Shown: one piece after another, positions 41,246 through 53,109 of the stretch
Layout: each line of letters starts with the position of its first letter
Numbering within the stretch: position 1 is the stretch's first letter
Source of the DNA: Ctenosaura bakeri
Lineage: Eukaryota > Chordata > Lepidosauria > Squamata > Iguanidae
DNA length: 64,000 nt
Assembly: GCA_948474755.1 (NCBI GenBank)
Contig: CAOLHI010000566.1
Span: 496,001-560,000 of the forward strand
Direction of reading: 5' to 3'
The notes under the pieces: model-generated
What the model was told of the DNA's origin: nothing
Seen by the model: the letters and a program-made list of their open reading frames with translations, nothing else
Databases searched by the model: none
Program-made: the position numbers and the translations under genes

Positions 41246-41744
41246 AAAACAGCTTTTCCTCCTGATACTTTCTGGTATTGAAAAAAGGCAGAGGTGTTCA
41301 TCCCATTCTTGATCTTCAAGGAGTAAACTTTTACATCAAAACAGGTCTGCTGGGGTGGGGGCAAATAGGACAGAACTGAAGGATGCTTTAGTCCCATCTG
41401 CTTTGCTATTTTAGCCCACCTTTGGGAGGGCTGGCTGCTCCCAGGAACACCGACTCCTACCACTACAGTCCCCCCCGTTTCAGTCTTTTGTCCCTGCAGA
41501 AGAAACAGGCATTATTCTAATATGCAGCTGGACAGGGAGGAGGAATTGGCAATATGGACTTTAATTAGGAACAAAGAAAACAGATAACAAAAGAATAAAT
41601 CAAAAATTAAAATGACTAAAATTAAAATTTCAGACGCTCTCAGAGAATTGGGGATGTTGTGCTAGAATCTGGTATCTGATTGTTGAATATCTCCTCCACT
41701 CCCAATCTGAAACTATAAGCATTTCTGCACAGCTGTGAACAATG

Positions 41745-42020
41745 TATGCATGTACGTATTTATGTATTTAAATATTGCTAGCCCACCCTCTGTCGAGAGA
41801 TTTCAGGGCAGCATGCAATTAAAACCATCTAAACCATTTAAAACAAATTGGGCAAAAGCACATTAAATAGATCATAAAGTTAAAACAGGAGAAAAGGCTG
41901 AAACAGTTAAAACCACTTATAAGGATATTAACAAGGGGGGGGGAAGGTTAAAACCAAACAGCTTTAACAAATAGCCATGTTTTAACATGGCACCTAACAG
42001 AAACCAACACTGGTGTCACC
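41745..42020. repeat. interspersed repeat of uncertain class
   Basis: TATTTATGTATTTAAATATT, CCCACCCTCTGTCGAGAG and TTTCAGGGCAGCATGCAATT with A-rich stretches; similar in kind to 49705 and 52030. Confidence 0.45.
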
Positions 42021-42414
42021 TGGCCATACCATAAATGGGACACCTATGTCTGGATGTGATGCACGATTGCACTAGTGAGGCATGGAGGAAGACTCCTCCA
42101 ACAGAACTCAAATCTTTGGTCAGGCATATTTAAGAAGATATACAAAGATGGAGGTGGTCTTTCAAGTATCAAGGTCTCAAGCTTTTCAGGGGTTTCAGTG
42201 TCATCGTGAGCAGCCTGAATTACATATAACATGGCACAACACAGCCATGCTGTAGTTTCATACCCAGAAGCAAGGAATATCAGGGTTTTTCTGGCTATAG
42301 CACTACCAGAATAATTACTGTAGAGGCTACTGGTGCAAGCAGTTCTGATGAACCTTCTACATACGTTACAGTCAGAAAAGCCCCAGATTCCATGCTTCAT
42401 GTGACTGCATCAAT

Positions 42415-42525
42415 ACCTTTCTGAAACTACAAATCCTAAAATTCCCTAGGATGGAGGCAAGCCAGTTAAAGTAGTATGGGACTGGTATAATTGTGTAGCA
42501 CAGATGAAACCCAGAATGTTGATCC
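42415..42525. mobile_element. older palindromic MITE, right arm
   Basis: CTGAAACTACAAATCC, TTCCCTAGGATGGAGGC and CAGTTAAAGTAGT mirror the older family; the left arm was not identified. Confidence 0.45.
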
Positions 42526-42710
42526 AGACTGCCTTGAGATTAGACTGGGTGTAATCCCATAATGAGCTGGTCAGTTAGCACTGTCTGAATGTCAGTAATT
42601 TCCTTTCCTGCTTCATGGGTCCCCTTCCTCAAGAAGTTAACAAGATGAGGTATGGCAGCCTCTCATGGTTCACAGAGATCTCTAGAGCCAAAAGAAAGAG
42701 AACATTTCCA

Positions 42711-42775
42711 CACGACACTCTTATAGCGCGATGATTCCACTTTCAACCTCCTATGGAAACCCCAGGACACTGTCC
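42711..42775. mobile_element. hairpin MITE, truncated left arm
   Basis: CATTTCCACACGACACTC through CTCCTATGGAAACCCC, then unrelated sequence. Confidence 0.8.
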
Positions 42776-43387
42776 TCTCTTCTCCCCACTGTTATACCAG
42801 TATGAATTGACTATAAATTACTTTTGCACTTTAAACTCAATTTTCAGCAACTGAAGTAAACTGAGGATAAAGTGTGAAAGTGGGAGGAAGAGAGAGAAAC
42901 TGGGGCATTTTAAACGGAGCTGAAAAAGTGGGATGATAGAGGATCTATCAGGTCTGTCGTTGTCAAATCAGGATGGTTGGAGTCTATGGAAATCACTTCT
43001 GGTTCCTGAAAATGGCATTGGTGCGAAGGTCCAGATGAGCCATCAAACCTCCAAATATGCCCACCCTTATTTTGGAATGAATGTATTGAAAAGGCACCAC
43101 ACAGACTTACAACCTGCATCTGCTAAAATATATTATGAATTGTAAGACGCTAATGTATATTCTTAACCAAACTGTTTTCTGGCTTCTGAAACAATGGAGA
43201 ACATTTGATCCCAGAAGAAATGAATGGATATAGCATATGGAGGACAAAAAATAGATTTGGAGCAATGTACCAAGTTTAGAGGTATGGAGAATGTGCAGCC
43301 CTCCACATGTGGCTAGATTCCAAGTCCCAAAAGCCCCAATCAGTATAGTCAGTGATAATGGAGAGTCCCATGTTCCTCACATCTGAG

Positions 43388-43587
43388 GGCCTTTCTGCAC
43401 TACACTGGTATAGTTCTATTATTCCACTTTCAACATGCTATGGAATCCTGGGGTTTGCAGTTTAGGGAGGGGCCATTTAGAATTCTCAGCCAGAGAGCTC
43501 TTTAGCTTCAGGAAGCTACAAACCCCAGAATTTCACAGGATGTTGAAAGTGGAATAATAGCACTATAACAGCGTAGTGTGGAAAGGC
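43388..43587. mobile_element. hairpin MITE, long type
   Basis: GGCCTTTCTGCACTACAC left end and GTGTGGAAAGG right end; centre CAGCCAGAGAGCTC. Confidence 0.88.
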
Positions 43588-43682
43588 TCTGAGATACAAG
43601 GGTGGAGTGCCATGATGGCAGCAATCCTTTGCATTTAAATTGGGGTGTTATGAGCATGCCTCCATAAACATCAGAAAAAAAA

Positions 43683-43905
43683 TATTTTGCTTTATGTGCC
43701 TTCCGTTTGACTCTGCTTATAGTGTCCATATCAGTTTTTCTAGGCAAGATGTATTCAGAGGAGATTGGCCACTGCCTTCCTCTTAGGCTGAGAGGACATA
43801 ACTTGCCAAGGCCACCCAGTGAGTTTCCATGGCCGAGAAGGGGTTTTGAATCCTAACCTCTTGGAATTCCAGTCCAGCAGTATACCACACTGCCTCTCTC
43901 TCCTG
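43683..43905 (-). mobile_element. tRNA-derived SINE
   Basis: TTTATGTGCCTTCCGTTTG, ACTTGCCAAGGCCACCCAG and the head mirror AGTATACCACACTGCCTC. Confidence 0.75.
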
Positions 43906-43929
43906 GGAAATATGAGGTGGCTGAGAAGA

Positions 43930-43976
43930 ATTATATACCATCTATACCATCTGGAAACTATTAGATGGTATATAAT
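43930..43976. repeat. isolated 15-bp perfect hairpin
   Basis: ATTATATACCATCTA (43930-43944) and its mirror TAGATGGTATATAAT (43962-43976) with a 17-bp loop that repeats TACCATCT. Confidence 0.8.
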
Positions 43977-44337
43977 TTCTGGTAACTGCTCCTATACACA
44001 CATTGGGGTCATGGGAATCATCCGAGATTACACATTTTTGCTACTTTTCGCTCTGAAAATCCTGGCCCAATGTTTTATGTTTCCCTATTTAAAATAAGGC
44101 CTAAGGAACAGGAGGTGTATCCTTTATGATATTTCTAACACTCTAAATTGCATTAGAACTCTACTTCTCAGGCTATCTGATGTGGGGGACCGGCAATCAT
44201 TTTTTTTCCCTAGTTGCCAAGAACTGCTACTTTATTTATGCCCACTAGTTACAACTGTTTCTTTCTATCCTGAAAACTCACCAGGGACCAGCAGTCAGTA
44301 GCTCAGGGACACGCAGTGGTCCAGGGACCACCACTTT

Positions 44338-44497
44338 GACCATTTCCGCACTATACTCTTATAGCATGATTATTCCACTTTCAACATCCTATGGAATCCT
44401 GGGGTTTGCAGCTGGCCCCTCCCGAAACTGCAAACCCCAGGATTCCATAGGATGTTGAAAGTGGAATAATCACGCTATAAGAGTGTAGTCGGAAATT
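44338..44497. mobile_element. hairpin MITE, full copy
   Basis: GACCATTTCCGCACTATAC left end and GTGTAGTCGGAAAT right end around centre GCAGCTGGCCCCTCC. Confidence 0.9.
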
Positions 44498-44728
44498 AGC
44501 ACTACATTAGACAACAACTCCTAAGCTTTCTCCAACCCAGTATCTCCCACTACAGTTCCTAGAACCCCCAGCCAACATATCTGGAGAATACTACATTGAG
44601 AGAAGTTTGTCTTACAAAGCTTAAACGATCCTATCAGCCCTTTCACACAAAAGCAAGATGTTTCTTTTCTCCCTTCCAGCAAAGAGATAATTCATACATG
44701 CTTGCCCATCAATTGCATATCTTTAACT

Positions 44729-46333
44729 ATTTTAAGTTATTTCATAGGTGGTATATGACACCTGATAAGTTAAAAAAGATCTACAATACAGGAACGGGAA
44801 TGTGTTGGAAATGTCAGAAAGAGGTGGGAACAATATTTCATATGTGGTGGTCATGTTCCAAGGCAAAGAAATATTGGAGTGAAATACACAATAAGATGTG
44901 TGAAATACTGAGGGTTCAATTTGTAAAAAAACCCGAATTTTATCTGTTAAATATGACAAATGTTCTTGAGAATACCAGTATTAAGAGACATTGGAGATTA
45001 ATACTGTATATGATAACGACAGCCCGAATAGAATATGCCAAAATGTGGAAATCTCAGCAAATACCCACAATTGAACAATGGTGGAGGACATTTATTGAAA
45101 ACAGAAATGCAGATATTGTTTCTCAGAGGCTAAAGGGGAAATTGGATGAGCACATAAAAGCAGAATGGCAAATTGTAATGGGTAATTTGGGAGGGGTTGC
45201 TAATACGCCAGAGGACAGGATCAAAATTCAAAATGACCTGGATAGTTTGGAGAGCTGGGCCAAGGCGAACAAAATGAAATTCAACAGAGAGAAGTGTAAG
45301 GTCCTACACTTAGGTAGAAAAAATGGAATCCACAAATATAGGATGGGGGACACGTGGCTGGATAGCAGTACGTGTGAAAGGGATCTAGGAGTCTTCATAG
45401 ACCACAAGCTGAACATGAGTCAGTAGTGTGATGCTGCAGCCAAGAAAGCCAATGCAATTCTCAGCTGCATCAATAGGAGTATGGTGTCTAGATCGAGGGA
45501 GGTACTGGTACCACTCTACTCTGCTTTGGTTAGACCCCATCTTAAATACTGTGTCCAGTTCTGGGCACCCCAATTCAAGAAGGATGTTGACAAGCTGGAG
45601 CAAGTCCAGAGGAGGACGACCAAAATGGTGAGGGGTTTGGAAGCCATGAAGCCCTATGAGGATAGACTTAGAGAGCTGGGTATGTTTAGTCTGCAGAAGA
45701 GAAGGTTAAGAGGGACATGATAGCCATGTTTAAATATTTGAAGGGATGCCACGTAGAGGAAGGAGAGGGCTTGTTTTCTGCTGCTCCAGAGACCAGGACA
45801 AGGAGCAATGGATTCAAGCTGCAGGAAAGGAGATTCCACCTGAACCTCAGAAAGAACTTCCTGACAGTCAGGGCTGTCCGGCAGTGGAATCTGCTGCCTT
45901 GGAGTGTAGTGGAGTCTCCTTCCTTGGAGGTTTTTAAGCAGAGGCTTGATGGCCATCTGTCAAAGGGATTGCTTTGAGGGTGTTTCTGCATGGCAGGGGG
46001 TTGGGCTGGATGGCCCCTGGGGTCTCTTCCAACTCTGCATTTCTATGATTCTATGATTCTATGAATTGCTGGGAACTGCCAAGTGAAAATGTCTGAATTT
46101 TGGTTGAAACAAAAGAGGGATAACTGTAACATAGCATGAGAGGATGAGGGAAATGCAAGATCAAACATGTAAGATGAACGTAGAATTGTGATGTTTAAAT
46201 TTTATAAGCGAACAGAAATTCAGAAAATGAAAACTAGATCAGTGTGGAAGAACAAAAATATTTCGTGTAAAAGTACAATTTAAGAGGATGTTTTTTATTT
46301 GTGAAACTTAATAAAATTACTTTTAAAAAAATA
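44729..46333 (+). mobile_element. 5'-truncated L1 LINE with target-site duplication, split by a CR1
   Basis: A 14-bp duplication GCATATCTTTAACT flanks the insert (44715-44728 and 46334-46347). The left part encodes the C-terminal L1 ORF2 motif FHRWYMTPDKLKKIYN and the CCHC-like CWKCQKEVGTIFHMWWSC. The right part (46067-46333) is the 3' UTR, ending in AATAAAATTAC and an A-rich tail. Not functional. Confidence 0.9.
45182..46066 (+). mobile_element. CR1 LINE 3' end nested in the L1
   Basis: Encodes CR1 reverse-transcriptase C-terminal motifs such as [30 protein letters not shown] and RRFHLNLRKNFLTVRAVRQW, with a stop at 45424-45426 and a frameshift near 45718. It ends in the typical ATTCTATG repeats. 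Confidence 0.93.
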
Positions 46334-46877
46334 GCATATCTTTAACTCTTCGGAGCAGGCAGCCTTTTCTTACACATTTGGGATAATTGTATCTTTAATA
46401 ACCCCTGGATGTGCAAACACTAGCGAGAGATAAAATATTTGTCTCTGTTCTGTAAAATGGTTTCTTCTCTCATGGATAAAACATAGCAATTTCAGAGGGG
46501 AGGATGCTAGAGGGACCTTCCGCAGGAAAACATAGGAATCCCTCCTCCCATATTGTCATGAACTACATCAACGGTCTCTGTGGTTGTTTACTTTTAATTT
46601 TAAAAATAAATATACAAGGGCAACTGCACATCGAATGGGCCTTTTGTTTTGGCGGCAAGACATTTTATTATATGAAGATCTTGTGACTTTTTTTGGCCTC
46701 GTGTAAGTAGTACTTCGAGGCTGTAACCCCAGCAAGGAAAGTGTGGTTGTTATTTTTTTCAAAGGAAAGGAAAAAAAAAATCTTGCCTCTACACTTGCCC
46801 CGATAGGAAGCTTGTGTGCTATAGTGCCTGGAGAGTTCAACTCAGAACCACAGATCAATTGCTAGTCCCCAATCATC

Positions 46878-46980
46878 CATCACAGGGTTATTGGGAGGAT
46901 ACCTTTTTTAAAATGCTGCCTTGAGCTCCTGGAGGGAAGATGTGACATAAATGCAACTAATAAATAACAAACATTAGACT
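46878..46980 (+). mobile_element. SINE tail fragment
   Basis: CACAGGGTTATTGGGAGGAT and GCCTTGAGCTCCTGGAGGG with an AATAAATAAC end. Confidence 0.6.
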
Positions 46981-47099
46981 AACAAGTATCCTTTGCAGAG
47001 GAAGGAAAAATGAACTCTTTAAACAGCAGATCTGCTCAGCCTACCCTCCAACCTTTCACAGATGATAACCAGGAAATGTAACCAAACACCGGAACGTAA

Positions 47100-47298
47100 G
47101 GCCATTTCCGCATGACACTGTTATAGTGCTATTATTCCACTTTCAACATCCTGTGGAATCCTGGGGTTTGCAGTTTAGGGAGGGGCATTTAGAATTCTGA
47201 GCCAGAGAGCTCTTGCACCTCTGGAAACTACAAACCCCAGAATTCCAGGATGTTGAAAGTGGAATAAGAGCACTGTAACAGCGTAGTGCGGAAATGGC
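47100..47298. mobile_element. hairpin MITE, long type
   Basis: GGCCATTTCCGCATGAC left end after TAA; right end GTGCGGAAATGGC. Centre with GAGCCAGAGAGCTC. Confidence 0.9.
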
Positions 47299-47364
47299 GT
47301 TTGTCAAATGGTAGAAGTTATTAATCAAAAGTAACAGACAAGCTAGGAGTGGCTGCAGCAGTAA

Positions 47365-47544
47365 GGCCATTTCCGCACTAGCCTGTTATAGCGCGATGAT
47401 TCCACTTCCAACCTCCTCTGGAATCCTGGGGTTTGCAGTTTCGGGAGGGGCCACCCAGCCCCTCCCGAAACTGCAAACCCCAGGATTCCAGATGAGGTTG
47501 AAAGTGGAATCATCGCGCTATAACAGGCTAGTGCGGAAATGGCC
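47365..47544. mobile_element. hairpin MITE, full 180-bp copy
   Basis: Almost perfect palindrome from GGCCATTTCCGCACTAGCC to its mirror, flanked by TAA duplications (47362-47364 and 47545-47547). The best single reference copy of the short type. Confidence 0.96.
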
Positions 47545-48120
47545 TAAGTTTTTGCCAGAACATACTGGGAAAGACAAGATTCTGCCACCTCCTCTCCTTT
47601 TCCTCCGAGCACAAACCACTTTTGCATTTCGAACTCAGTTTGCAGCAGCTGAAGTAAGCTGATGATGAAGGGAGAAAGAAGGAAAAGGACACAGAAACTG
47701 GGGCGTTTTAAAAGCAATTGGAAAAGTTGGATGGTAGAGGACGAATCTAGAATGTCCTGGTCAAACTGGGACAGCTCTTGACTGAGTAAAATTCTATTGA
47801 CTTCAGTGGGCCAGCTCTAAGTATGGCAAAGTCTGCATGCGAACCACAAAACACTTAAAACCCAAAGCTGGCTACATTTTTGGCACACTGAACCCAGAAT
47901 TCCACAAACTCCTCTTCCATCTCCTGGACCATGAAAACTACATGTAGTTTTTTTAGGGGGGGGGATCCCCAATGAAAAGGCACTGCCCTTCCCTGACACC
48001 CCCAAACCACCTTCCCTGAGACAGATGTCTCACTCTGCTTAACAGCGGAGCCACAGCCCTTTCAAAGAAAGTGTCCAGTGAGAATTTTGGAAGAGGGAGA
48101 TATCCATCTGCTTTTCTATG

Positions 48121-48134
48121 GTTTCCATAGCAAC
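48121..48134. promoter_or_regulatory. possible RFX X-box in intergenic DNA
   Basis: GTTTCCATAGCAAC resembles the X-box half-site pair with one mismatch to GTNRCC. Function unknown. Confidence 0.25.
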
Positions 48135-48170
48135 AGGAGCCTCTTCCATTGACCAAAAAAAAATGGTCAA

Positions 48171-48214
48171 AGTGCAATTCGGAGTGCAATTCGGAGCAGG
48201 TGCAATTCGGAGTG
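48171..48214. repeat. 12-15 bp tandem repeat, three units
   Basis: TGCAATTCGGAG occurs three times in a row with a 3-bp insertion before the last unit. Confidence 0.85.
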
Positions 48215-49700
48215 GTGTGTTCGAGCTCTGGCCTGGACCTTGGCAGAAATCAGGGGAGGGATGAAGGCCTCGAAGAGACACCTGTTGCTGACTTGCATGG
48301 AAAACACCTTGCTCTCAATTGCAACCTAGTTTCCTTCATCAGTCTCAGCTTTCCCATCAGGGAACCCAAGCCACCCTAAGGAGCATGTAGAGACCTCTGA
48401 AAGTGTCCTTTCCTCAGTCCCTCACTCTCTCTTTTTCAAACTCTGTGTTGTGCTCTCGCTCTCGCGCTCTCTCACATACACACACACACACACTCTTTCA
48501 CATGCAGCATGACAGGAGAGGCCCTAGTAGAACTGAATGTGCAAAACAGGCATGCACAAATACAAACAAGACACAGTCCTTTTGTGGCATCTTTACAAAA
48601 CCAGATCTCCCTGCACCCAGCCGTCCTCTGCAGCTTCTCTACACAGCAACCCCTGGGAGAAATAAAGGGAGGCACCTAGGTTTTAACAGCTTGCAGGGGG
48701 AGGAGAAATGAATGGCTAGAAAAACAGCTCCTTGCCTCCCCGTTTTCCTTCCGCCATCACATTTCTAGCCCTGGCGATTCACTAATGGCCCAGACACTGG
48801 TCAAACACATGCAAAGACTTTCCCATTTCATTGTCGAATACTCACAACAACTGCTTCTCTGCCGCTGCTATGGAAGGCCCGGGGAGGGTGGGTGATGGAC
48901 GGATGGATGAATGTAGGGTTGCACTCAAGGGGCAGACGGTGACACGAATGGAGCACTGAGATCTACGGTTAACTAAAAGAATGGTCTTCTATGCCGCTGC
49001 GCAAGAAGCAGACAAAAAGAGCATCGAAGCAGGTGGACTGGAAGAAAACAAAAGGATGGGTTGGTTGGTTGGCTTGCTGACTCCTCCGGCTGGCTTTGTT
49101 GTTCTCATAAAGGAGCACTGTGGCCCAGATGGCTTTGCCCATGCTCAGTGCAGCTCCAGGCTGGCGTCATGTGATTCCTCACTGCTAGCAGAATGGATTC
49201 ATGAGAGGGCTGCTGGGGGAAAGAGGCAGCCATACAGAATGGATGCACGCACATGAGCTGGTAGGGGAGACACTACCCGTCTGTCCGATAAGACTGCAGC
49301 CCTTTGGCCAGCCTCGCAGTCACACGCCAAGCCTCCAGCACGGCTGCGTCTGTCTGGCACAGAGGAAGAGCGGAGGCATCGCAGATTTGCAGCGGCATGT
49401 GTTCATCGATGCGCACAACTTTGGAAAATAGGACATTGGTGAATTCGGCTGCCTAATGGCGAGCAAGTCTTTTTTGAAAGAGCACTGTTGCCTCCCACTA
49501 TTCCGCACAAATGTTGGAAAGGTGAAGCATCTTGCATGGGGCACAGAAGTTGCAATCCTAGCGTACATTTCTCGAAAAGGAACTTAAATGAGGGAAAAAT
49601 CTGGCAAAATCTAAAAACTGGCAGCTGAAGACAGGCAGTGTCTGGAATAGCTTGTTCCACTTCATTCCTCATGAGCAGAATGTTTGTCTATTAATAAAGG
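48215..49700. other. repeat-poor intergenic DNA without a recognised gene
   Basis: Moderately GC-rich, without the usual repeats apart from a short CA run near 48480. Short reading frames here have no family match I recognise. It could be regulatory or hold an unrecognised untranslated exon. Confidence 0.3.
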
Positions 49701-49704
49701 CAAT

Positions 49705-49945
49705 TCTACTCTACCCGATATTAAAAGATCTCAAAGTGGGACACAGACAGCAAAGCAAGATGAAACAATTTAAAATAAAAAGAGGTTCATAAGTCAAGCC
49801 TAGGCCCCGAAAGCTTGTCTAAAAGCCACATTATAACTTGGTACAAAATGAGGCCAGCATTAGCTTCAGTCAGGACTTGTATGTGAGGGCATTACATAGC
49901 CAAGGGGCCAAGGTAGAGAAGGACCTCCCTCCTATCACCACATAA
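49705..49945. repeat. interspersed repeat of uncertain class
   Basis: GATCTCAAAGTGGGACACAG, an A-rich middle, and AAGGACCTCCCTCC at the end. Confidence 0.4.
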
Positions 49946-49971
49946 CATGTTCTTCCCATCAGTAGGACTTA

Positions 49972-50069
49972 GGCCATTTCTGCACTAGAGTGTTATAGCA
50001 CTATGATTCCACTTTCAACATCCTATGGAATCCTGGGGTTTGCAGTTTCGGGAGGGGCCAGCTGGCACT
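49972..50069. mobile_element. hairpin MITE, left arm only
   Basis: GGCCATTTCTGCACTAGAG through GGGGCCAGCTGGC, then unrelated DNA. Confidence 0.87.
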
Positions 50070-50965
50070 CTAGCCACCATAGAGGTGGGCTTCTCTGGCA
50101 GATCTCAGTGACTGGGCACAGAACGTATAACCTGTTTTGTAATGTTTTGTAATTCATAAACATGGCAGACAGAAAACCACTTTAATTTCTATATCGTTCT
50201 TGTTGATCCTGAACATTCACGCATTTGTTTCACAGAGCACAGTGACTCTTATTCAGTCCCCAATCAGGGGTATGTGATCTTCCAAGCTGAGAAAATTAAT
50301 TTTTATTATGTTATTATTTTTTCATGGCAGTGGGGGTGTCAGTGGGCTATTTAAAAAAGACATTCCAGTTATGATTACACCTATACATACCCTCCAACTG
50401 TTCCACTTTGTCAGGGATAGTTTTGATTAATCCTTTGTCTTCTCACTTTTACAGCTGCTTTTAAAATGTCCCATTTATCTCTCCGCCTCTGACTTTTCCT
50501 CCTAGTCCTCAGATTATTTCGGTAACTACAAACTGAGTTCAAACGGCAAAAAGTAATCTGCATTCAGTTAATTCAGCATATGGGAGGAGAGAAGTGGAGG
50601 AATCTTGCCCTCCCTCGTAGGTCCAGGCAAAAGCAAACTGCTGCAGCCTTGTCTTGTTCATACATTCTTCCTCATTAATATCTTTTGCCATTTTGATCCC
50701 ACTTTGGTATTACTGGGCCACCTGTGTCTCAATTTTCAACTGTGAAATGCTGGAGTGTATTTCTATATCATAAGCTGGAAACTTTATTTTAGGCCAGGGG
50801 TGGAGAACTTTTGACTAGCGTAGCCACGTATGCATTCCTCCCCGAAAAAAGGACAAAAGAGGGCAAAGGTTTGCATAAAACTGAAATGGCTTATTCACAT
50901 ATGCATAGATGCCAATTCTGAAATAATCACTTTTTTAAAAAAACAGAAATGTAGAGCATGTCACC

Positions 50966-51145
50966 GCCCATTTCCGCACTAGCCTGTTCTAGTGCTATGA
51001 TTCCACTTTCAACATCCTATGGAAACCTGGGGTTTGCAGCTTCGGGAGGGGCTGGCCGGCCCCTCCCGAAGCTGCAAACCTCAAGATTCCATAGGATGTT
51101 GAAAGTGGAATCATAGCACTAGAACAGGCTAGTGTGGAAATGGGC
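50966..51145. mobile_element. hairpin MITE, full 180-bp copy
   Basis: GCCCATTTCCGCACTAGCC and its mirror, flanked by ACC duplications (50963-50965 and 51146-51148). Centre GGGGCTGGCCGGCCCC. Confidence 0.94.
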
Positions 51146-51449
51146 ACCATAACAAGGAAGACTGTTACCAGGTGACCAATGTGCCTGCTGCTCAGTCTGC
51201 TGGCCAGGTATTATTGCAAATCCCTGCTCTCCTGGCTACTTGTTCTTTATTTTTGTACAGCATTTCAAATAGAAGAGGCTTTTAAGGAGAGGACTGTCTT
51301 CTGTAAAGGAAGACACTAGGTCTTCCTAACTTTTGGATTCCAGTTTCCATCAACCACAGCCAACATGGCCAGTGAACAGCTGTTATGGGAGCTGTCACTG
51401 GCCAACACTTGTTTCAGAACAAAGTAAATTCTGAGGCTAACTGCATTCC

Positions 51450-51850
51450 TTTGTTGTTACATGCCTTCATGTCAAATCTGACTTAACACCGACTCTATCA
51501 TAGCTTGTTCTTGGTAAGATGTATTCAGAAGAGGCTTGCCATTACCTTCCTCTGAAGCCGTTTCCGCACTAGACTGTTATAGTGCTATTATTCCGCTTTC
51601 AACATCCTATGGAATCCTGGGCTTTGCAGTTTAGGGAGGGACATTTAGAATTCTCAGCCAGAGAGCTCTTTGATCTCAAGAAACTACAAACCTCAGAACT
51701 TCACAGAATGTTGAAAGTGGAATAATAGCGCTACAACAATCTAGTGTGGAATTGGCCTAAGGCTGAGAGAGTGTGGCAGACCAAAGTGGTTCTTTGGATG
51801 AGCTGGAATTTGATCTCCGGTCTTCTAGAATCCTAGTCCAGTGTGTGAAC
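51450..51850 (-). mobile_element. tRNA-derived SINE split by a hairpin MITE
   Basis: Left segment 51450-51556 (TTGTTGTTACATGCCTTC to CCTTCCTCTGA) and right segment 51758-51850 (GGCTGAGAGAGTGTGG on) are joined in other copies. Confidence 0.8.
51557..51757. mobile_element. hairpin MITE, long type, inside a SINE
   Basis: GCCGTTTCCGCACTAGAC left end and GTGTGGAATTGGCC right end; SINE sequence continues on both sides. Confidence 0.9.
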
Positions 51851-52029
51851 CATTCCCTCTAATAAAAGATTCTTATTCAGCACAGGGCCCAAATTTCAGT
51901 TTGGAAAAGCCAGAGCCAGAGGTAGGCATTTAATAATACTATTTGCAGTATTAACACACAATACCAAATTAAAAGAATAAAATTCAATTTAAAAAAACAA
52001 AAAGGTATAAAAACAGTTCAGTTTAAAAC

Positions 52030-52300
52030 AATACAGCACTCCTTAGCCCGTTCTTTACAAACTCTCTGTTTTAAAAACCTATCTGAATAAAAAGATTTTA
52101 GACTGCTCACAGAAAGACAAAAAGGAGAAAGCTGTTCTGGCCTCCCTGGCAAAGGAGTTCCCAAGTCTAGGGGCAGCCACCAAGAAGGCCTTCTCTCGGA
52201 CCCCCACCAACCATGCTTGAGACAGTGGTGGGACTGAGAAAAGGGCCTGTCTTGATGATCTCAGGGCCCAGCAGCTCATACAGGGAGATCCTCCAGCTAG
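52030..52300. repeat. interspersed repeat of uncertain class
   Basis: GGAGTTCCCAAGTCTAGGGG, AAGAAGGCCTTCTCTCGG and GTGGGACTGAGAAAAGGGCC form a stretch typical of a widespread reptile repeat, as I remember it. Confidence 0.45.
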
Positions 52301-52907
52301 GATTAACCAACAGAATGCCAGCCATATCTTCATCATTTGTTAGGATTGGTGTTTTTAAAAAACCTGAATGTTCTACTCCATGCAGCAGTGGTTGATGTTT
52401 AATATATGAGATTTAACAACATTGCATGGGGCTGGGGTTTTTTTTGTAACTTCAGCCTCGTAACATCACCAGAGTCTCTTTCCTGTGACATCATGGGAGG
52501 TCATTCCCAAATCCCAGGTTTTGCTGTCAAAAACTGGGGTCTTAGACAGTAATAATCTGGCACCTTTAATCAACAGACTTATCTGCTCAGAAGGCAATGA
52601 AAGTTTAAAAACCTTGCTGTTTAAAAAAAAACAAGGCATTTAAATTGTAAATACCTTTAAATCCTTTCTTATCACCAGTCCTTGACTGGAGATAATAGTG
52701 TGTTTCCCAGCATGTGCTGAAAAAAAGCTGCCTTTCCTGACCAGCACTGGTGGAAAACTCTGCTGTTATCTCTCATTACTGATAACAGGAAGGTTGTCCT
52801 GGGAAGTATTATTGGAGATAACAGCAGACTTTTTCAGGGAAGTACCAGTTCTTCTGTCTGATTAATGCTCAGAAATAAGCACAGAGATGAAAAATAAAGC
52901 AGACACA

Positions 52908-53109
52908 GCCCATTTCAGCACTACGCTGTTCTAGTGCTATTATTCCACTTTCAATATCCTATGGAATCCTGGGGTTTTCAGTTTAGGGAGAGGCATTTAG
53001 AATTCTCATCCAGAGAGCTCTTTGGTCTCAATAAACTACAAACCGCAGAATTCCACAGGATGTCGAAAGTGGAATAATAGCACTAGAACAGCGTAGTGCA
53101 GAAATGGCC
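52908..53109. mobile_element. hairpin MITE, long type
   Basis: GCCCATTTCAGCACTACGC left end and GTGCAGAAATGGCC right end; centre ATCCAGAGAGCTC. Confidence 0.9.

Noticed and set aside
44596..45426. 276-codon open frame, the longest in the window
   Set aside because: It is an L1 ORF2 remnant running into a nested CR1 remnant; not a host gene.
48831..48900. Possible minus-strand exon with donor GTGAGTATTC, as an alternative first exon of PARP6
   Set aside because: No start codon joins DIKGQ in frame and nothing else supports it. The 37.5 kb exon fits the protein exactly.
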